A DNA stretch of 64,000 nucleotides from JAZKFT01 sp963845495 (lineage in GTDB: Bacteria > Bacteroidota > Bacteroidia > Chitinophagales > Chitinophagaceae), in NCBI GenBank assembly GCA_963845495.1, contig CAWJTH010000078.1, positions 1 through 64,000 of the forward strand, given 5' to 3'. This document shows, piece after piece, positions 53,901 through 63,526 of this stretch. Position 1 is the first letter of the stretch, and every line of letters begins with the position of its first letter. The notes below the pieces were generated by a model that saw nothing but the letters and a program-made list of their open reading frames with translations, was not told the DNA's origin and did not search any database. Both the position numbers and the translations under genes were made by a program.

Positions 53901-56653
53901 TGGAAGTTATCGGAAACGGAAATGTTCTCTCCGGTACCGTGCAGGATATCACGCGGCGAAAGTTGGAAGAAGAAAGGTTGCGGCTTTATGAATCAATGGT
54001 GGCCAATACTCATGATTCTATTTTGATCACCGAAGCAGAACCATTCGACGAACCAGGACCGAAGATCGTTTATGTCAATAAAGCTTTTTCAAAAATGACA
54101 GGGTATTCTGCTGAGGAATTGATTGGGCAAACGCCCCGTATCCTGCAGGGGCCAAAATCAGACAGGGAGGCACTAAAGCGTTTCAGTGAGAGTATTAGAA
54201 AGTGGCAGCCATGTGAGATAGAAACAATTAATTATAAGAAGAACGGTGAAGAATTCTGGATCAATTTTTCTGCAACGCCGGTGGCAGATGAAAAAGGTTG
54301 GTTCACCCACTGGGTGGCCATCGAAAGAGACATCACCCGGCAAAAAACCGAACAATTTCAAAAGGCACTGCTGTCAGATCTGCGCGGTTTGTTTGGTCTT
54401 GACCTATCCCTCGAAAATATCCTGACCCGGGTACTGGAGCATATCGTAACCTACGGCGATTTTAGCGTGGCTGAATTCTGGTTAGTTGATGTTGATAAGC
54501 AAAAAATAAATCTGGCAGCTCAAGTACCGCCATCTGCCATTTTACAGGAAGCGTACCGCTCTGTCGCCGACCAAACATCATACCTTAAAGGAAAAGGACT
54601 ACCAGGAAAAACCTGGGAGAGCGGTCAGGTCCAGTTTTGGCATACCGACGAAATTCACCGGGATTATGTAAGATTAAACGCGGCGAAATCGGCGGGCTTA
54701 AAAAACGCGTATGGTATACCGCTGTTTTATAACCAGGAAGTGGTCGGCGTGCTGGAGATCGGCTTAAGCAGTACCGATATTTCCGAAAGTAAGTTTTCGT
54801 TATTAATAGAGAATATTGGTTTTAACCTTGGACCCGAAATTAAGCGTAAACAATTAGAACAGGAACTAAATCAGATATTTATCCACGCACGTGATATCAT
54901 TTGCGTGGCCGGCCTGGATGGGTCGATTAAAAAGATCAACCCGGCCGCCTGTCAGTTATTAGGATATACGGAAGAAGAATTACTCGCTAAACCGTTCGCT
55001 GAATTTATTTACGCTGTCGATCAGGATCGGAGCAAAAATGCCCTTCAAGTGCTGGCGGAGTATAAAGATGTATATTATTTCGAAAACCGCTGTATCACTA
55101 AAGAAGGCAAAGTAGTTTGGATATCGTGGACGATCACTCCTTCAAATGAGGAACAATTACTATTTTGTATAGGAAAAGATATCACAGATAAAAAAGAGCT
55201 GGAGGGCCTGTTACATAGAGCGACAGATATGGCCCGCATTGGCGGCTGGGAAATAGATGTCATATCTGGTAGTGTTTTTTGGTCGGAAATGACCAGGATC
55301 ATCCATGAGGTTCCTGATGATTTTTTGCCCGATCTTAATAATACGCTGGCGTTTTACAAAGACCTGGATTCCCGGAATGCTATTGATGCCATGATCAAAA
55401 GCAGCATTAAAAACGGAAGTTCATGGACAACGGAGGCGGAGATCTTTACGGCTAAAGGACGCAGTTGCTGGGTGAAGATCATCGGCGAAGCTGAATTTCA
55501 GAATAACAAGTGCGTCCGGGTTTATGGTAGTTTCCAGGATATTGATTCGAAAAAACGGCTTGAACTTGAGCTGGAGCAATCTTTAACCGAAAAGCGGACC
55601 ATACTGGAAAGTATAGGCGACGCATTTTTTACGCTGGATAAAAAATGGGAAGTAACCTACTGGAACAAAATGGCCACCAGGCTCACCGGGGTGCCGGCCA
55701 ATCTTATTTTAGGCAAAAATATCTGGGATGTTTTTCCGGACTATGTAGGAAGCGAATCACATCGCCAATATCATTCCGCCATTGAAAAAAATGCGTCGGG
55801 GCATTTTGAAGATTTTTATGCGGCACTGGGCATCTGGCTGGAAATCAGTTGCTACCCTTCAATCGACGGCCTGACCGTCTATTTCAAGGATATCAGTGAG
55901 CGGAAAACAGCTGAACAGCAGATGCTAAAGTTAACAGAAGACCTGGGCCGGCAAACTAAGGAACTTACGATATCGAATACTGAACTGGAACAATTTGCGT
56001 ATGTAGCCTCCCATGACCTACAGGAACCACTAAGAATGATCACCAGTTTTCTGTCTCAATTGGACAGAAAATACGGAGAAAGCCTGGATGATAAAGGAAA
56101 ACAATATATCCATTTTGCCGTCGACGGCGCCAAACGCATGCGGGAGATCATTCTTGACCTATTGGAATTTTCTCGGGTGGGTAAAACTGAGGAGAGGCTG
56201 GATAAAATTGATCTTAACGAACTGATGGCTGAAGTAAAAGGGCTATACCGGAGAATGACCGAAGAAACGAAAGCGACGATCAGTTGGGGCGCATTACCTG
56301 AATTGGTCAGCTATCGCGGCCCGCTTCGGCAGGTCTTTCAGAACCTTATAGGCAACGGGCTTAAATACCAGAAAAAAGATCAGTCACCGGTAATTCATAT
56401 CAGTTGTATTGAAAAACACGATGCCTGGGAATTTACGGTTGCTGATAACGGTATAGGCATTAAGCCTGACTATTTTGAAAAGATATTCGTGATCTTTCAA
56501 CGGCTGCATAACAAAGATGAATTTTCGGGCACCGGGATGGGTCTTTCGATCACGAAAAAGATCATCGATAATCTGGGTGGGAAGATCTGGGTCGAATCCG
56601 AAGAAGGAAAAGGAAGCAAATTTCATTTTACAGTTAAAAAAGTTAAGTTATGA
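50915..56653 (+). CDS. Giant sensor histidine kinase, about 12 PAS domains and one GAF
   Basis: 1912 residues, all in one frame. By eye the PAS domains begin near 10, 145, 275, 400, 525, 650, 780, 905, 1025, 1315, 1440 and 1560; a GAF domain lies at about 1150-1310 (LLSDLRGLFGLDLSLENILT). The C-terminal kinase has HisKA with H1700 in VASHDLQEPLRMITSF and HATPase_c (NLIGNGLKYQKK, DNGIGIKPDYFE, GTGMGLSITKK). The HisKA type is the phytochrome/cyanobacterial one. No membrane segments, so it integrates cytosolic cues. The PAS near 1025 has GQTPRILQGP, where LOV domains carry NCRFLQ, so no photoactive Cys is present. Its TGA overlaps the next ATG (ATGA), so translation is coupled. Confidence 0.9.
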   Translation: MRKGKTQYHSTLFQAVLENSAEAIVILEADGSPLEVFPGIEKILGITPEEAMSTAAFSIIHPDDINQVKKGMADCFAKDESCFENIVYRIRHKQGHWVWVNSTLRNCLHHPEINGVINSFRDISKEQKLLKDQGELIRQLRERNEFIESILRNLPIGIAINDITTGEAKIVNDRFTDIYGWDIQDFSDVEGFFNKVYPDPAYRSQISDRILADIASGDPERMSWDNISVTTKLGGHKVINAKNIPLPGQSLMISTVTDVTENHLQRQHIEHILANQDAMINAGDELIWSVDPDFLLIAANRSFAEAIKTNSGKTLKKGDSLLISDFGPKVNEKWRKYYNRALKGDKFSVKEKVFSKSRNREVYDLISFNPIIDIKGEIIGVACYSKDVTDDTLSSLATERSRAELAMIMDASPDIICTINKEGNFVNISAASISIWGYLPVEMTGKPFLDFIYQPDQESTKKVVEQIITGEKLSNFENRYLKKDGTVVPMAWSVRWDVGQQMIYCVAKDASERNNAERELAFKAKLLDTVGQAVVATDLDGKVIFWNKAAESIYGWSEQEAVGENIIDLIPADQSKEDAADIFQALIAGKQWSGEFLVKSKSGSVFPVLVNDTAIYGENNQIIGIIGISSDISESKVTERQLLLNQQQLNVIYQTVADVLYLISVEPDGRFKFISVNKAFLDVTGLTNELVAGKYVDEVIPEDSWKIVALNYQKAIERKQSVKWEETSAYPNGTKTGLVAITPVIDADGNCHRLVGSVLDISENKRAELELKASEEKYRLIFQNSPLPKWIYDLEDFRILDVNLAAERQYGYTREEFLQMTLDDVRPKEEVPKLRTIQETIKNRQGTVKFGIFTHRKKDGSHLMVEISGNPLLFQDMPCMMVVCNDVTDRESALLALKDQQHRLETAQRIAKLGYWQLNLADETLQWSPEVYHIWNIDKNVKPDLHLFFNTLHPDDRDRFMQAQTDVLDAVKEFDIEHRIILQDGTTKWLHAIGKLEVIGNGNVLSGTVQDITRRKLEEERLRLYESMVANTHDSILITEAEPFDEPGPKIVYVNKAFSKMTGYSAEELIGQTPRILQGPKSDREALKRFSESIRKWQPCEIETINYKKNGEEFWINFSATPVADEKGWFTHWVAIERDITRQKTEQFQKALLSDLRGLFGLDLSLENILTRVLEHIVTYGDFSVAEFWLVDVDKQKINLAAQVPPSAILQEAYRSVADQTSYLKGKGLPGKTWESGQVQFWHTDEIHRDYVRLNAAKSAGLKNAYGIPLFYNQEVVGVLEIGLSSTDISESKFSLLIENIGFNLGPEIKRKQLEQELNQIFIHARDIICVAGLDGSIKKINPAACQLLGYTEEELLAKPFAEFIYAVDQDRSKNALQVLAEYKDVYYFENRCITKEGKVVWISWTITPSNEEQLLFCIGKDITDKKELEGLLHRATDMARIGGWEIDVISGSVFWSEMTRIIHEVPDDFLPDLNNTLAFYKDLDSRNAIDAMIKSSIKNGSSWTTEAEIFTAKGRSCWVKIIGEAEFQNNKCVRVYGSFQDIDSKKRLELELEQSLTEKRTILESIGDAFFTLDKKWEVTYWNKMATRLTGVPANLILGKNIWDVFPDYVGSESHRQYHSAIEKNASGHFEDFYAALGIWLEISCYPSIDGLTVYFKDISERKTAEQQMLKLTEDLGRQTKELTISNTELEQFAYVASHDLQEPLRMITSFLSQLDRKYGESLDDKGKQYIHFAVDGAKRMREIILDLLEFSRVGKTEERLDKIDLNELMAEVKGLYRRMTEETKATISWGALPELVSYRGPLRQVFQNLIGNGLKYQKKDQSPVIHISCIEKHDAWEFTVADNGIGIKPDYFEKIFVIFQRLHNKDEFSGTGMGLSITKKIIDNLGGKIWVESEEGKGSKFHFTVKKVKL

Positions 56654-57852
56654 TAGCCCCGCGTTTACCGGATAATGAGGTCGAGCGCCAAAAGGCGCTG
56701 GAAAGCTACCACGTGCTCGATACCTTACCGGAAGAAGACTACGATGATATTACCCGTATGGCTGCGATGATTTGCGGAACACCCATCGCTATGATCAGTC
56801 TTATCGACAACGACCGTCAGTTTTTTAAATCGAAGCTCGGTATTGAGATGTCCGAATCACCCCGCGCGTATTCCTTCTGCGGCCACGCGATCAATGACCC
56901 TGGCCGGTTAATGGTCGTTCCAGACCTTACACAGGATGTACGTTTTAGTGACAACCCGGTAGTCGCGGGTGGGCCGCAAGTAAAATTTTATGCGGGAATG
57001 CCGCTCCTAACACCCAACGGCTACGCACTCGGTACAATCTGCGTGGTAAATTTTGAGGCAGGGGAACTAACAGAACAGCAGCAATTAGCACTCAAGAGCC
57101 TGGCTAACCAGGTCATAAACGTTTTAGAACTCCGTAAGTCGAACAGGCTTCTCCAGTCTTCCGCGGTCAAAATAGCTACCCAGGCCAGGGAAATGGAAGA
57201 GTTTGCGTCAGTAGCGTCGCATGACCTGAAAGAACCTCTGCGTATGATCTATTCTTTTATGAGTTTACTGGAAAAGAAATACAGTAACGTACTTGATGAG
57301 AAAGGCAGGGAATATGTCAGATACGCCATTGACGGCGCTAAACGGATGACACATTTGACCAGTGAATTGTTGGAATTTGCCAAATCAGGCAGTGACAATA
57401 CACCGTTCGAACCGGTAAAAATGCAAGTTTTAATAGAAGAAGTTGTGCTTTTTTATGCGCCTATTATCAAGGAAATACATGCCGAGTTGATTTTTGAAAA
57501 TTTGCCTGAGATCATCGGGCAACGTACCGCGCTAAAACTTTTATTGCAGAATTTAGTTTCAAACGCGGTCAAATATCGTTACCCGGAAAGGCAGCTTTTG
57601 GTCGAGATCACCGCAGACGAAAAAAACGACCACTGGCTATTTGGGGTTAAAGACAACGGAAGCGGAATCCCGCAGGATCAAAAAGAAAACATATTCCAGA
57701 TATTCAAAAGATTGCCCCAGGCGGCAGGTACGGCGGGTGCCGGACTCGGCCTTTCCATTTGTAAAAAAATCATCGCCCGTCATGGCGGGGAGATCTGGGC
57801 GGAGCCTGCAATTCCCCATGGAAGTACTTTATTTTTTACTATTTTAAAGTAA
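56650..57852 (+). CDS. GAF-domain sensor histidine kinase
   Basis: 400 residues. The N-terminal GAF domain (about 25-165, MAAMICGTPIAMISLIDNDR, FCGHAINDPGRLMVVPDLTQ) is followed by HisKA with H191 in VASHDLKEPLRMIYSF and HATPase_c (NLVSNAVKYRYPER, KDNGSGIPQDQK, GAGLGLSICK). The kinase half is clearly similar to that of the giant kinase upstream, suggesting duplication. Its start overlaps the upstream stop by ATGA and its stop TAA overlaps the receiver ATG (TAATG). The receiver downstream is the probable phosphate acceptor of both. Confidence 0.9.
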   Translation: MIAPRLPDNEVERQKALESYHVLDTLPEEDYDDITRMAAMICGTPIAMISLIDNDRQFFKSKLGIEMSESPRAYSFCGHAINDPGRLMVVPDLTQDVRFSDNPVVAGGPQVKFYAGMPLLTPNGYALGTICVVNFEAGELTEQQQLALKSLANQVINVLELRKSNRLLQSSAVKIATQAREMEEFASVASHDLKEPLRMIYSFMSLLEKKYSNVLDEKGREYVRYAIDGAKRMTHLTSELLEFAKSGSDNTPFEPVKMQVLIEEVVLFYAPIIKEIHAELIFENLPEIIGQRTALKLLLQNLVSNAVKYRYPERQLLVEITADEKNDHWLFGVKDNGSGIPQDQKENIFQIFKRLPQAAGTAGAGLGLSICKKIIARHGGEIWAEPAIPHGSTLFFTILK

Positions 57853-58283
57853 TGCGTATGAAACCAATTAATATTCTGCTCGTAGAAGATAATGAAGGCG
57901 ATATTTTGCTTACACGCGAGGCTTTCGAAGATAGCAAGATCATCAATGACATCGCGGTGATCAAGGATGGGGAGGCGGCGATCGCTTTTTTCGAACAATT
58001 GACGGCCACGCAAGCACCGCCTGATCTGGTGCTGCTGGACGTTAACCTTCCAAAACGAAGCGGGCATGAAGTCCTTAAATTTCTCAAGGAAAACGAGCGC
58101 TTTAAAGTGATACCGGTTGTGATGCTAACTACATCCTCTTCCGAAAAGGATGTCAACCTGTCGTACAGTAATCATGTTAATTGTTTTATAACGAAACCTA
58201 TCGAAATCAATGAATTCATGATCGCTATGGCAAAAATTGAAGATTTTTGGATCCACATTGTATCTATACCAAAGAACAGATGA
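57852..58283 (+). CDS. Rcp1-like single-domain response regulator
   Basis: 143 residues (141 from the second ATG at 57,858, MKPINILLVEDNEGDILLTR). The receiver has the acidic pair in LLVEDNEGD, phosphoacceptor in LVLLDVNLPKRSGH, conserved Thr/Ser LTTSSSEKD and Lys in CFITKPIEI. The LVEDNEGDxLLTxE start is typical of phytochrome-type Rcp1 regulators. No output domain. It lies inside the coupled operon, immediately after the GAF kinase. Confidence 0.9.
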   Translation: MRMKPINILLVEDNEGDILLTREAFEDSKIINDIAVIKDGEAAIAFFEQLTATQAPPDLVLLDVNLPKRSGHEVLKFLKENERFKVIPVVMLTTSSSEKDVNLSYSNHVNCFITKPIEINEFMIAMAKIEDFWIHIVSIPKNR

Positions 58284-59296
58284 CGACCGATCATAAAAAA
58301 TATGAGATTCTGGTTGTCGAGGACAACCCTGGCGATTACGTTTTGGTCGAAGACTGTCTCCTAGAAAAGATCGCCGTTCCGAACCTTACACAAGCGAAAA
58401 CTTTTGGTGAAGCGAAAAAGCTGCTGACAGATGAAGGATGTACCTTTGATATTATTTTACTGGACTTGTCTTTAAGCGATATGACCGGCGAAGATTTGAT
58501 AACTAATCTCCTTAATATTTGCGGCACCATCCCGGTTATCGTTTTGACCGGTTATGAAAATTTTGAATTCAGCATCAAAACGCTCGGTTTCGGGGTGGCT
58601 GATTACCTGCTCAAAGATGAAATTACACCGGCGATTTTGTATAAAAGCGTGGTCTATAGTATAGAACGGCAATCATTTATTGATCACCTGGAGCATTCGA
58701 GGCAAGAATACGCAGACCTTTTTCATCTTAATCCAGTCCCCATGTGGGTCTATGACTTGGAATCACTTGCCTTTCTTGATGTCAACAGGGCCACAGCAGA
58801 GCATTACGGTTATGCCCCATCGGAATTTCTCGCCATGACGCTTAAAGACATCAGGCCGCAGGACGCTATCGCACATTTGGAACAGTCGCTGATAGAAAAC
58901 GATAGAAGTTTTTCACCCGGAATTTTTCGGCACCAAAAAAAAAGCGGCGAGATTATCAATGTTGAAATAAAACGGACGATAATCCGCTTCAGGGGAAAAG
59001 AAGCAGGACTTGTACTTGCTAACGATATAACCGAAAAACAGCGGTATATTACTGCAATACAAGAGCAAAACTTCAAGCTAAAAGAGATTAGCTGGATGCA
59101 ATCACATGTTATTCGTGCACCGCTTGCAAGGCTGATGGGGCTTTTTAACCTGTTTAAACTTGCTGGAAATTCGGATGCGGAAAATGATGATATTATGCAA
59201 TATATGAAGGAGTCTGCGGACGAACTTGACAAAGTAATTATGGATATTACAATGGCTTCAGCGACTATTTTTGATCAGCCTGACAATAGTCACTGA
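58280..59296 (+). CDS. Receiver-PAS-DHp protein without ATPase domain
   Basis: 338 residues from the ATG at 58,280, which overlaps the previous stop (ATGA). A receiver domain (about 1-125, VVEDNPGDYVLVEDCL, IILLDLSLSDMTGEDL) is followed by a PAS domain (about 145-255, LFHLNPVPMWVYDLESLAFL). The last 65 residues resemble a kinase dimerisation domain with a histidine, MQSHVIRAPLARLMGLFN, but the chain ends 47 residues later without any HATPase_c. It could receive phosphate at the Asp and the His in turn. The PAS is related to the seventh PAS of the giant kinase (IYDLEDFRILDVN, YGYTREEF against VYDLESLAFLDVN, YGYAPSEF). Confidence 0.8.
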   Translation: MTTDHKKYEILVVEDNPGDYVLVEDCLLEKIAVPNLTQAKTFGEAKKLLTDEGCTFDIILLDLSLSDMTGEDLITNLLNICGTIPVIVLTGYENFEFSIKTLGFGVADYLLKDEITPAILYKSVVYSIERQSFIDHLEHSRQEYADLFHLNPVPMWVYDLESLAFLDVNRATAEHYGYAPSEFLAMTLKDIRPQDAIAHLEQSLIENDRSFSPGIFRHQKKSGEIINVEIKRTIIRFRGKEAGLVLANDITEKQRYITAIQEQNFKLKEISWMQSHVIRAPLARLMGLFNLFKLAGNSDAENDDIMQYMKESADELDKVIMDITMASATIFDQPDNSH

Positions 59297-59554
59297 TATT
59301 ACTGTTCCGCTGACTAAACAGATTGCTTGTGAAGTTTTTTTATCGTAAGTCATTTAAGAATTAAATAGTTGCAGGTATAATTGTATATTTGTGGAAGTTA
59401 AATTTAGTTCTTTAAACGACATCAAACCAGTACAATTTAGTACAAAGTATATCGGTGACCTTTTCGGTACCCCATAAAAATCAGATCGTTATAACTTATT
59501 GAAATACAGGGGCATAACCCTTCAAGAATATAATCCCAGCGGGATCACATAAGA

Positions 59555-59586
59555 GGCTGTATCATAAATTATGATCAGCCTTTTTT
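59555..59586 (+). terminator. Strong hairpin after the kinase operon
   Basis: GGCTG (59,555-59,559) pairs with CAGCC (59,576-59,580), and ATCATAA/TTATGAT (59,561-59,567 and 59,569-59,575) continues the stem, followed by six T's. It could be the terminator of the operon ending at 59,296 or an inverted end of the IS1182-type element starting here. 59,297-59,554 shows no gene that I can support. Confidence 0.5.
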
Positions 59587-59696
59587 AATATTAAAGTTCG
59601 GAGTTTGAAAAACCAAGTATTTCTGATATTTGCATTTGTTTTAATGGTCTGATTTTGCATATATTTGTCACGCTTAACTTGACATACAACCAGACA

Positions 59697-59854
59697 ATGA
59701 GTTTTCAAACTTATAATCCGCAGAAAAATCTTCTTCGCCATTCCGGCCGGCACTGGAAGAGTTGATTCCTCAATCGCACCCCGTCAAGTTTATAAATGAG
59801 TTGATTAAACTAATTAGTTTTAGAAAGACACAACCCCTTTTTCGAAAGCACTGA
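59697..59854 (+). pseudogene. IS1182-family transposase, N-terminal fragment
   Basis: MSFQTYNPQKNLL in one frame continues, after a shift near 59,735, as PALEELIPQSHPVKFINELI. This is the conserved N-terminus of IS1182-type transposases (about 450-550 residues). Only about 50 residues remain and the catalytic DDE region is missing. It ends seven bases before the end of the oxidoreductase gene. The hairpin at 59,555-59,586 may be its left end. A dead remnant. Confidence 0.5.
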
Positions 59855-59860
59855 AAATTA

Positions 59861-62188
59861 CTAATACTCATGCTTTTTTATTTTAATAATGATCAGTTTT
59901 GAAGTCGGCGTATTGCTTTTTTTGGCAACGCTATCAATCGGCACCAAAACATTGGTTTCAGGATAATAAGTTGCGGTATTGCCTTCGCGGGATGTTATAA
60001 GGCACGATCACAAAAAGCTTTGCAACGCGCACTTGTCCGCCGTGGTGATTAAACAAGATCAACCTTATCCCCTGCCTTAAACCCGGCCTTTTAAATATCT
60101 TTTTCGTTCATAAATATCACCCTGCGTTCATTATGAATGCCGCGGTAACGGTCATCCAAGCCATAAATAGTGGTATTAAACTGGTCGTGGCTGCGGATGG
60201 TCGTCAATCATATATTCATCATCAGCCAGTTTATGCTTCGGTAATTCGGTAATACTGAAAGGTACTTTATCGCCAAATTTTTCGGTTTCAAATTTGCCTT
60301 CGCGCGGGGCGTTTGGCAAATAAAAGCCGCCGGGCTGCCGTACACGTTTATTATAATCTTCAAAACCCGGGAATCACTTTTTCAATCACATCGCGCACAG
60401 CATCATAACTATTCATACTTATCCCAATCAACAACCGTTCTGTCTGCCAAGAGTGGCTTTTGCCAGTTTGCAAACGATCTGGTTTTCGCTCAGCATTCGG
60501 TTAGATATCGGCTCCAATACGCCTTTCGACATTTGTATAACACCCATCGAATTTTCGCAGCTTACAAACTGTGCTTCACCGTTGATAATATCTTTATCAC
60601 TGCGCGCAAGCGTTGGTAATATGAGCGCTTCTTCGCCATGCACCAAATGACTGCGGTTTAGTTTGGTTGAAACATGCACCGTAAGCTTCAGCTTTCGCAT
60701 AGCTTCGGCGGTATAATTGGTATCCGGCGTAGCCGAAAGAAAATTTCCGCCCATGGCAAAAAACACTTTCAGCTTTCCTTCGTGCATGGCTTTTATGGAA
60801 TCAACCACATCATAACCATGCTCGCGCGGCGGTTCAAAACCAAAAACTTCTTTCAGTTTATCCAATTGCTTTGCGTATGGCTTATCAAATATCAGCATGG
60901 TGCGGTTGCCCTGCACATTGCTATGGCCGCGTACCGGGCATAAGCCTGCGCCCGGCTTGCCAATGCTGCCTTTAAGCATAGATAAAGTTTACAATTTCCT
61001 TAATGGTATCCACCCCGTTTTCATGCTGGGTAATACCCATGGCCCAGCAAATAATAATGCGGCTTTTATATTTGAGCATAATTCGGCGGCTTCGTTGATT
61101 TGCATCAAGCGGAACGCCGCATTTTTCGGCCAGTTCTTCAACGGTTATGCTTTTCCAAGGTGATGCAGAAACTCGGCATAACCACGGCGTATTTTCCTTA
61201 ATAAAATCCTGGTCGAAAACTTTTCCCGGCTCTTTCACTTCGGCCTCATAAAGCAATTTTTCAATGGCTTTAAACAGCGCCATATCGCCGTTTATTTTTA
61301 CCTGCAAATACACATCGGCCAGTTGGGTGGTGATGCCCAATATGCCTTTACACATTCTGCGGGTTTTTAAAGCCCATCAAACCGGCCTCGTGCAACGGGT
61401 TTATGGCGATGATTTTCGCGCCTTTATCCTTTGCTTTTTGCAAAGCGGTAAGCATGCGCGGGTGATTGGTGCCCGGGTTTTGCCCCATAATGATGATCAC
61501 ATCCGTATCATAAAAATCATTCAGCGTAACGGTTCCTTTGCCAATGCCGATGCTTCGGCCAAGCGCCACACTGGTAGATTCATGGCACATGTTGGAGCAA
61601 TCGGGCATATTATTGGTGCCAAATTCGCGTACAAACAGCTGGTAAGTGAACGATGCTTCGTTACTGGTACGTCCCGATGTATAAAATGCAGCTTCGTTTG
61701 GCGATTTCAGGCCGTTTAAATGTGATCGCTATTTTTTTAAATGCATCATCCCAACTGATAGGCTCGTAATGCGTAGCCGCCTTTTGGCAGATAAACAGGC
61801 TCGGCTATACGGCCTTTTTTACCGATCTCATAATCGTTCAGTTTTGCCAGATCGGCAACTGAATTTTGGGCGAAAAATCAGCCGTCTAGCTTTTTTGTAG
61901 TGGCTTCTTCGGCCAGGGCTTTGGCGCCATTCTCACAATATTCGGCAATTGGCGAGCGGTCGTCATCCGGGTCGGGCCAGGCACAGCTGGAACAATCAAA
62001 CCCGCCTTTTTTATTCATGTGGAACAAGCCGTCCATCCCCGCGCCAATGCCGGCTTCCTGTAAAATATCTTCCATGGCTGCCGTAACTGCCGGTATACCC
62101 GCCGCCCATTTTTTAGGTTCGGTTACTTTCAAATCCAGTAACTTCTTCCGGGTTTTCGGCTGCCGGCTTGTTCATTTTCCTTGCTCAT
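59861..62188 (-). pseudogene. FdhF/YdeP-family molybdopterin oxidoreductase, frameshifted
   Basis: The protein starts MSKENEQAGSRKPG at 62,188 and ends TSKLIIIKIKKHEY at 59,861. Recognisable parts include GGFDCSSCAWPDPDDDRSPI (Cys pair), MPDCSNMCHESTSVALGRSI, IIIMGQNPGTNHPRMLTALQ and GRHxLVHGEEALILPTLARS-like HLVHGEEALILPTLARSDKD. The order is that of FdhF/YdeP oxidoreductases of about 760 residues, molybdenum enzymes related to formate dehydrogenase. At least seven breaks occur. It overlaps the upstream small gene by ATGA and lies near fdhD, whose product sulfurates the cofactor. Confidence 0.65.
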
Positions 62189-62351
62189 ATAATTTTCTCA
62201 GCTAAAGGGTTGGGGTAATTATCACTTTGATCTTCGGCTACATCATCCAAACAGGTAAAATCTTTTTCAACCAGTAAATGCAATCGCCATCGTGATTTTC
62301 AAAACCAACTTTATCTGTATCGGTTAATTCTGCTATCATTGTTTGCGGCAT
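62185..62351 (-). pseudogene. Small protein upstream of the oxidoreductase, one frameshift
   Basis: From 62,351 it reads MPQTMIAELTDTDKVGFENH then DGD, shifts by one base near 62,282, and continues LLVEKDFTCLDDVAEDQSDN with a stop sharing bases with the oxidoreductase ATG (ATGA). About 55 residues, acidic, function unknown. The overlap suggests a dedicated accessory to the oxidoreductase. Confidence 0.45.
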
Positions 62352-62529
62352 AATTAAAGTAATCTTATTATCTGATAAAACTGATGTCAATACTTGCATC
62401 ATGTCAGTTAGTTGAAGGCATAGATCAAGCGGATTGCCCGCAAAATCTAACCTGTTCTTCCAGGTAACCTTCCTTAGCTAAACTGCTTACGTCACGTACG
62501 GGTGAGCCTGTATCTTAATCGAATTGCTT

Positions 62530-63393
62530 TTAATGCGTATTTTCATAAACGGGTAATAAAATGCGGTGTGGCGCTGTATAAATATTAAAACGATTATCGC
62601 GTAAAAAACCGGTAAGCGTGATGTTAAATTCTTCGGCCAGTTCAACAGCCAGGCTTGATGGTGCGCCAACCGCCGCAATAATGTTAATGCCGGCCATAGC
62701 TGCTTTTTGCACCAGCTCAAAACTGGCCCGGCCGCTTAACAACAAAATATGATTGTTTAGTGGCAGCCAGTTTTTATTAAAGCCGCGCCGATGAGTTTAT
62801 CCAAAGCATTATGCCTGCCAACATCTTCCCTAACCAATAACAATTCGCCTGCTGTGTTAAATAATGCCGAGCATGCAATCCGCCGGTATCGGCAAAAACA
62901 GCCTGGTGTTCCAGCAATATATCGGGAAACTGAGTAAAGTAAATTCGTTATTTATTGCCAGATCGTCAGTTTGTTGCATGAAAGAACTACCGTACGAATA
63001 GCATTAATAGAACCTTTACCGCAAACGCCGCAGCTGGATGTGGTATAAAAGTTTCGTTCGGTATTTTGCAGGTTGGGAATAACATCTTCGTTTCAAACTT
63101 ACCTGTATCACATTTTCTTTATTCTCGGCACAGGCAATAAAGCAATGATCAACTGTCGGCGATTTCCTTAGCTTGTTTTATAATGCCTTCAGTAAACAAA
63201 AATCCAGGGCCAGTTCAGCATCATTGCCCGGCGTACGCATGGTAACCGAAATATTTTGGACACTGCGATTTCCCTCAGGCCCAAATTCCAGCCTGATCTC
63301 CAAAGGCTCCTCAATGGCAAGCGCATCCGTTTTATCGAAGCAATTGCCATCCGTTACTTTGGTTATCGAAACTTGTTTAATTGCTTTATGCAC
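62530..63393 (-). pseudogene. fdhD: FdhD sulfurtransferase, frameshifted
   Basis: FdhD moves sulfur from IscS to the molybdenum cofactor of formate-dehydrogenase-type enzymes. Visible parts: N-terminus MHKAIKQVSITKVTDGNCFD, RTPGNDAELALDF, the catalytic loop TSSCGVCGKGSINA near 63,020 (CxxC), and the C-terminal SGRASFELVQKAAMAGINII through APHRILLPVYENTH. The frames change at least four times (about 63,175, 63,090, 62,870, 62,780). Together with the FdhF-like gene it indicates a Mo-enzyme locus. Confidence 0.65.
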
Positions 63394-63526
63394 GTTAGCT
63401 GATTTAATGCGAGGTTCAACTACAAAACACCCGTAATTTAGATTAGTTTTAACTTTAAAGGTATTTAAAAGAAGTATGCATTTGTATTAGTTTTTCAGTT
63501 AAATTTACTCGACTAAAAATTTGCTT

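Noticed and set aside
53990..54350. LOV photosensor in the giant kinase
   Set aside because: The segment GQTPRILQGP resembles the LOV motif, but the photoactive Cys (NCRFLQ) is replaced by Pro.
59391..59477. 28-codon frame from GTG after TATATTTG
   Set aside because: No recognisable family and no ribosome site; the -7-like box is directly against the start. Could be a remnant of an AraC-type gene but not supportable.
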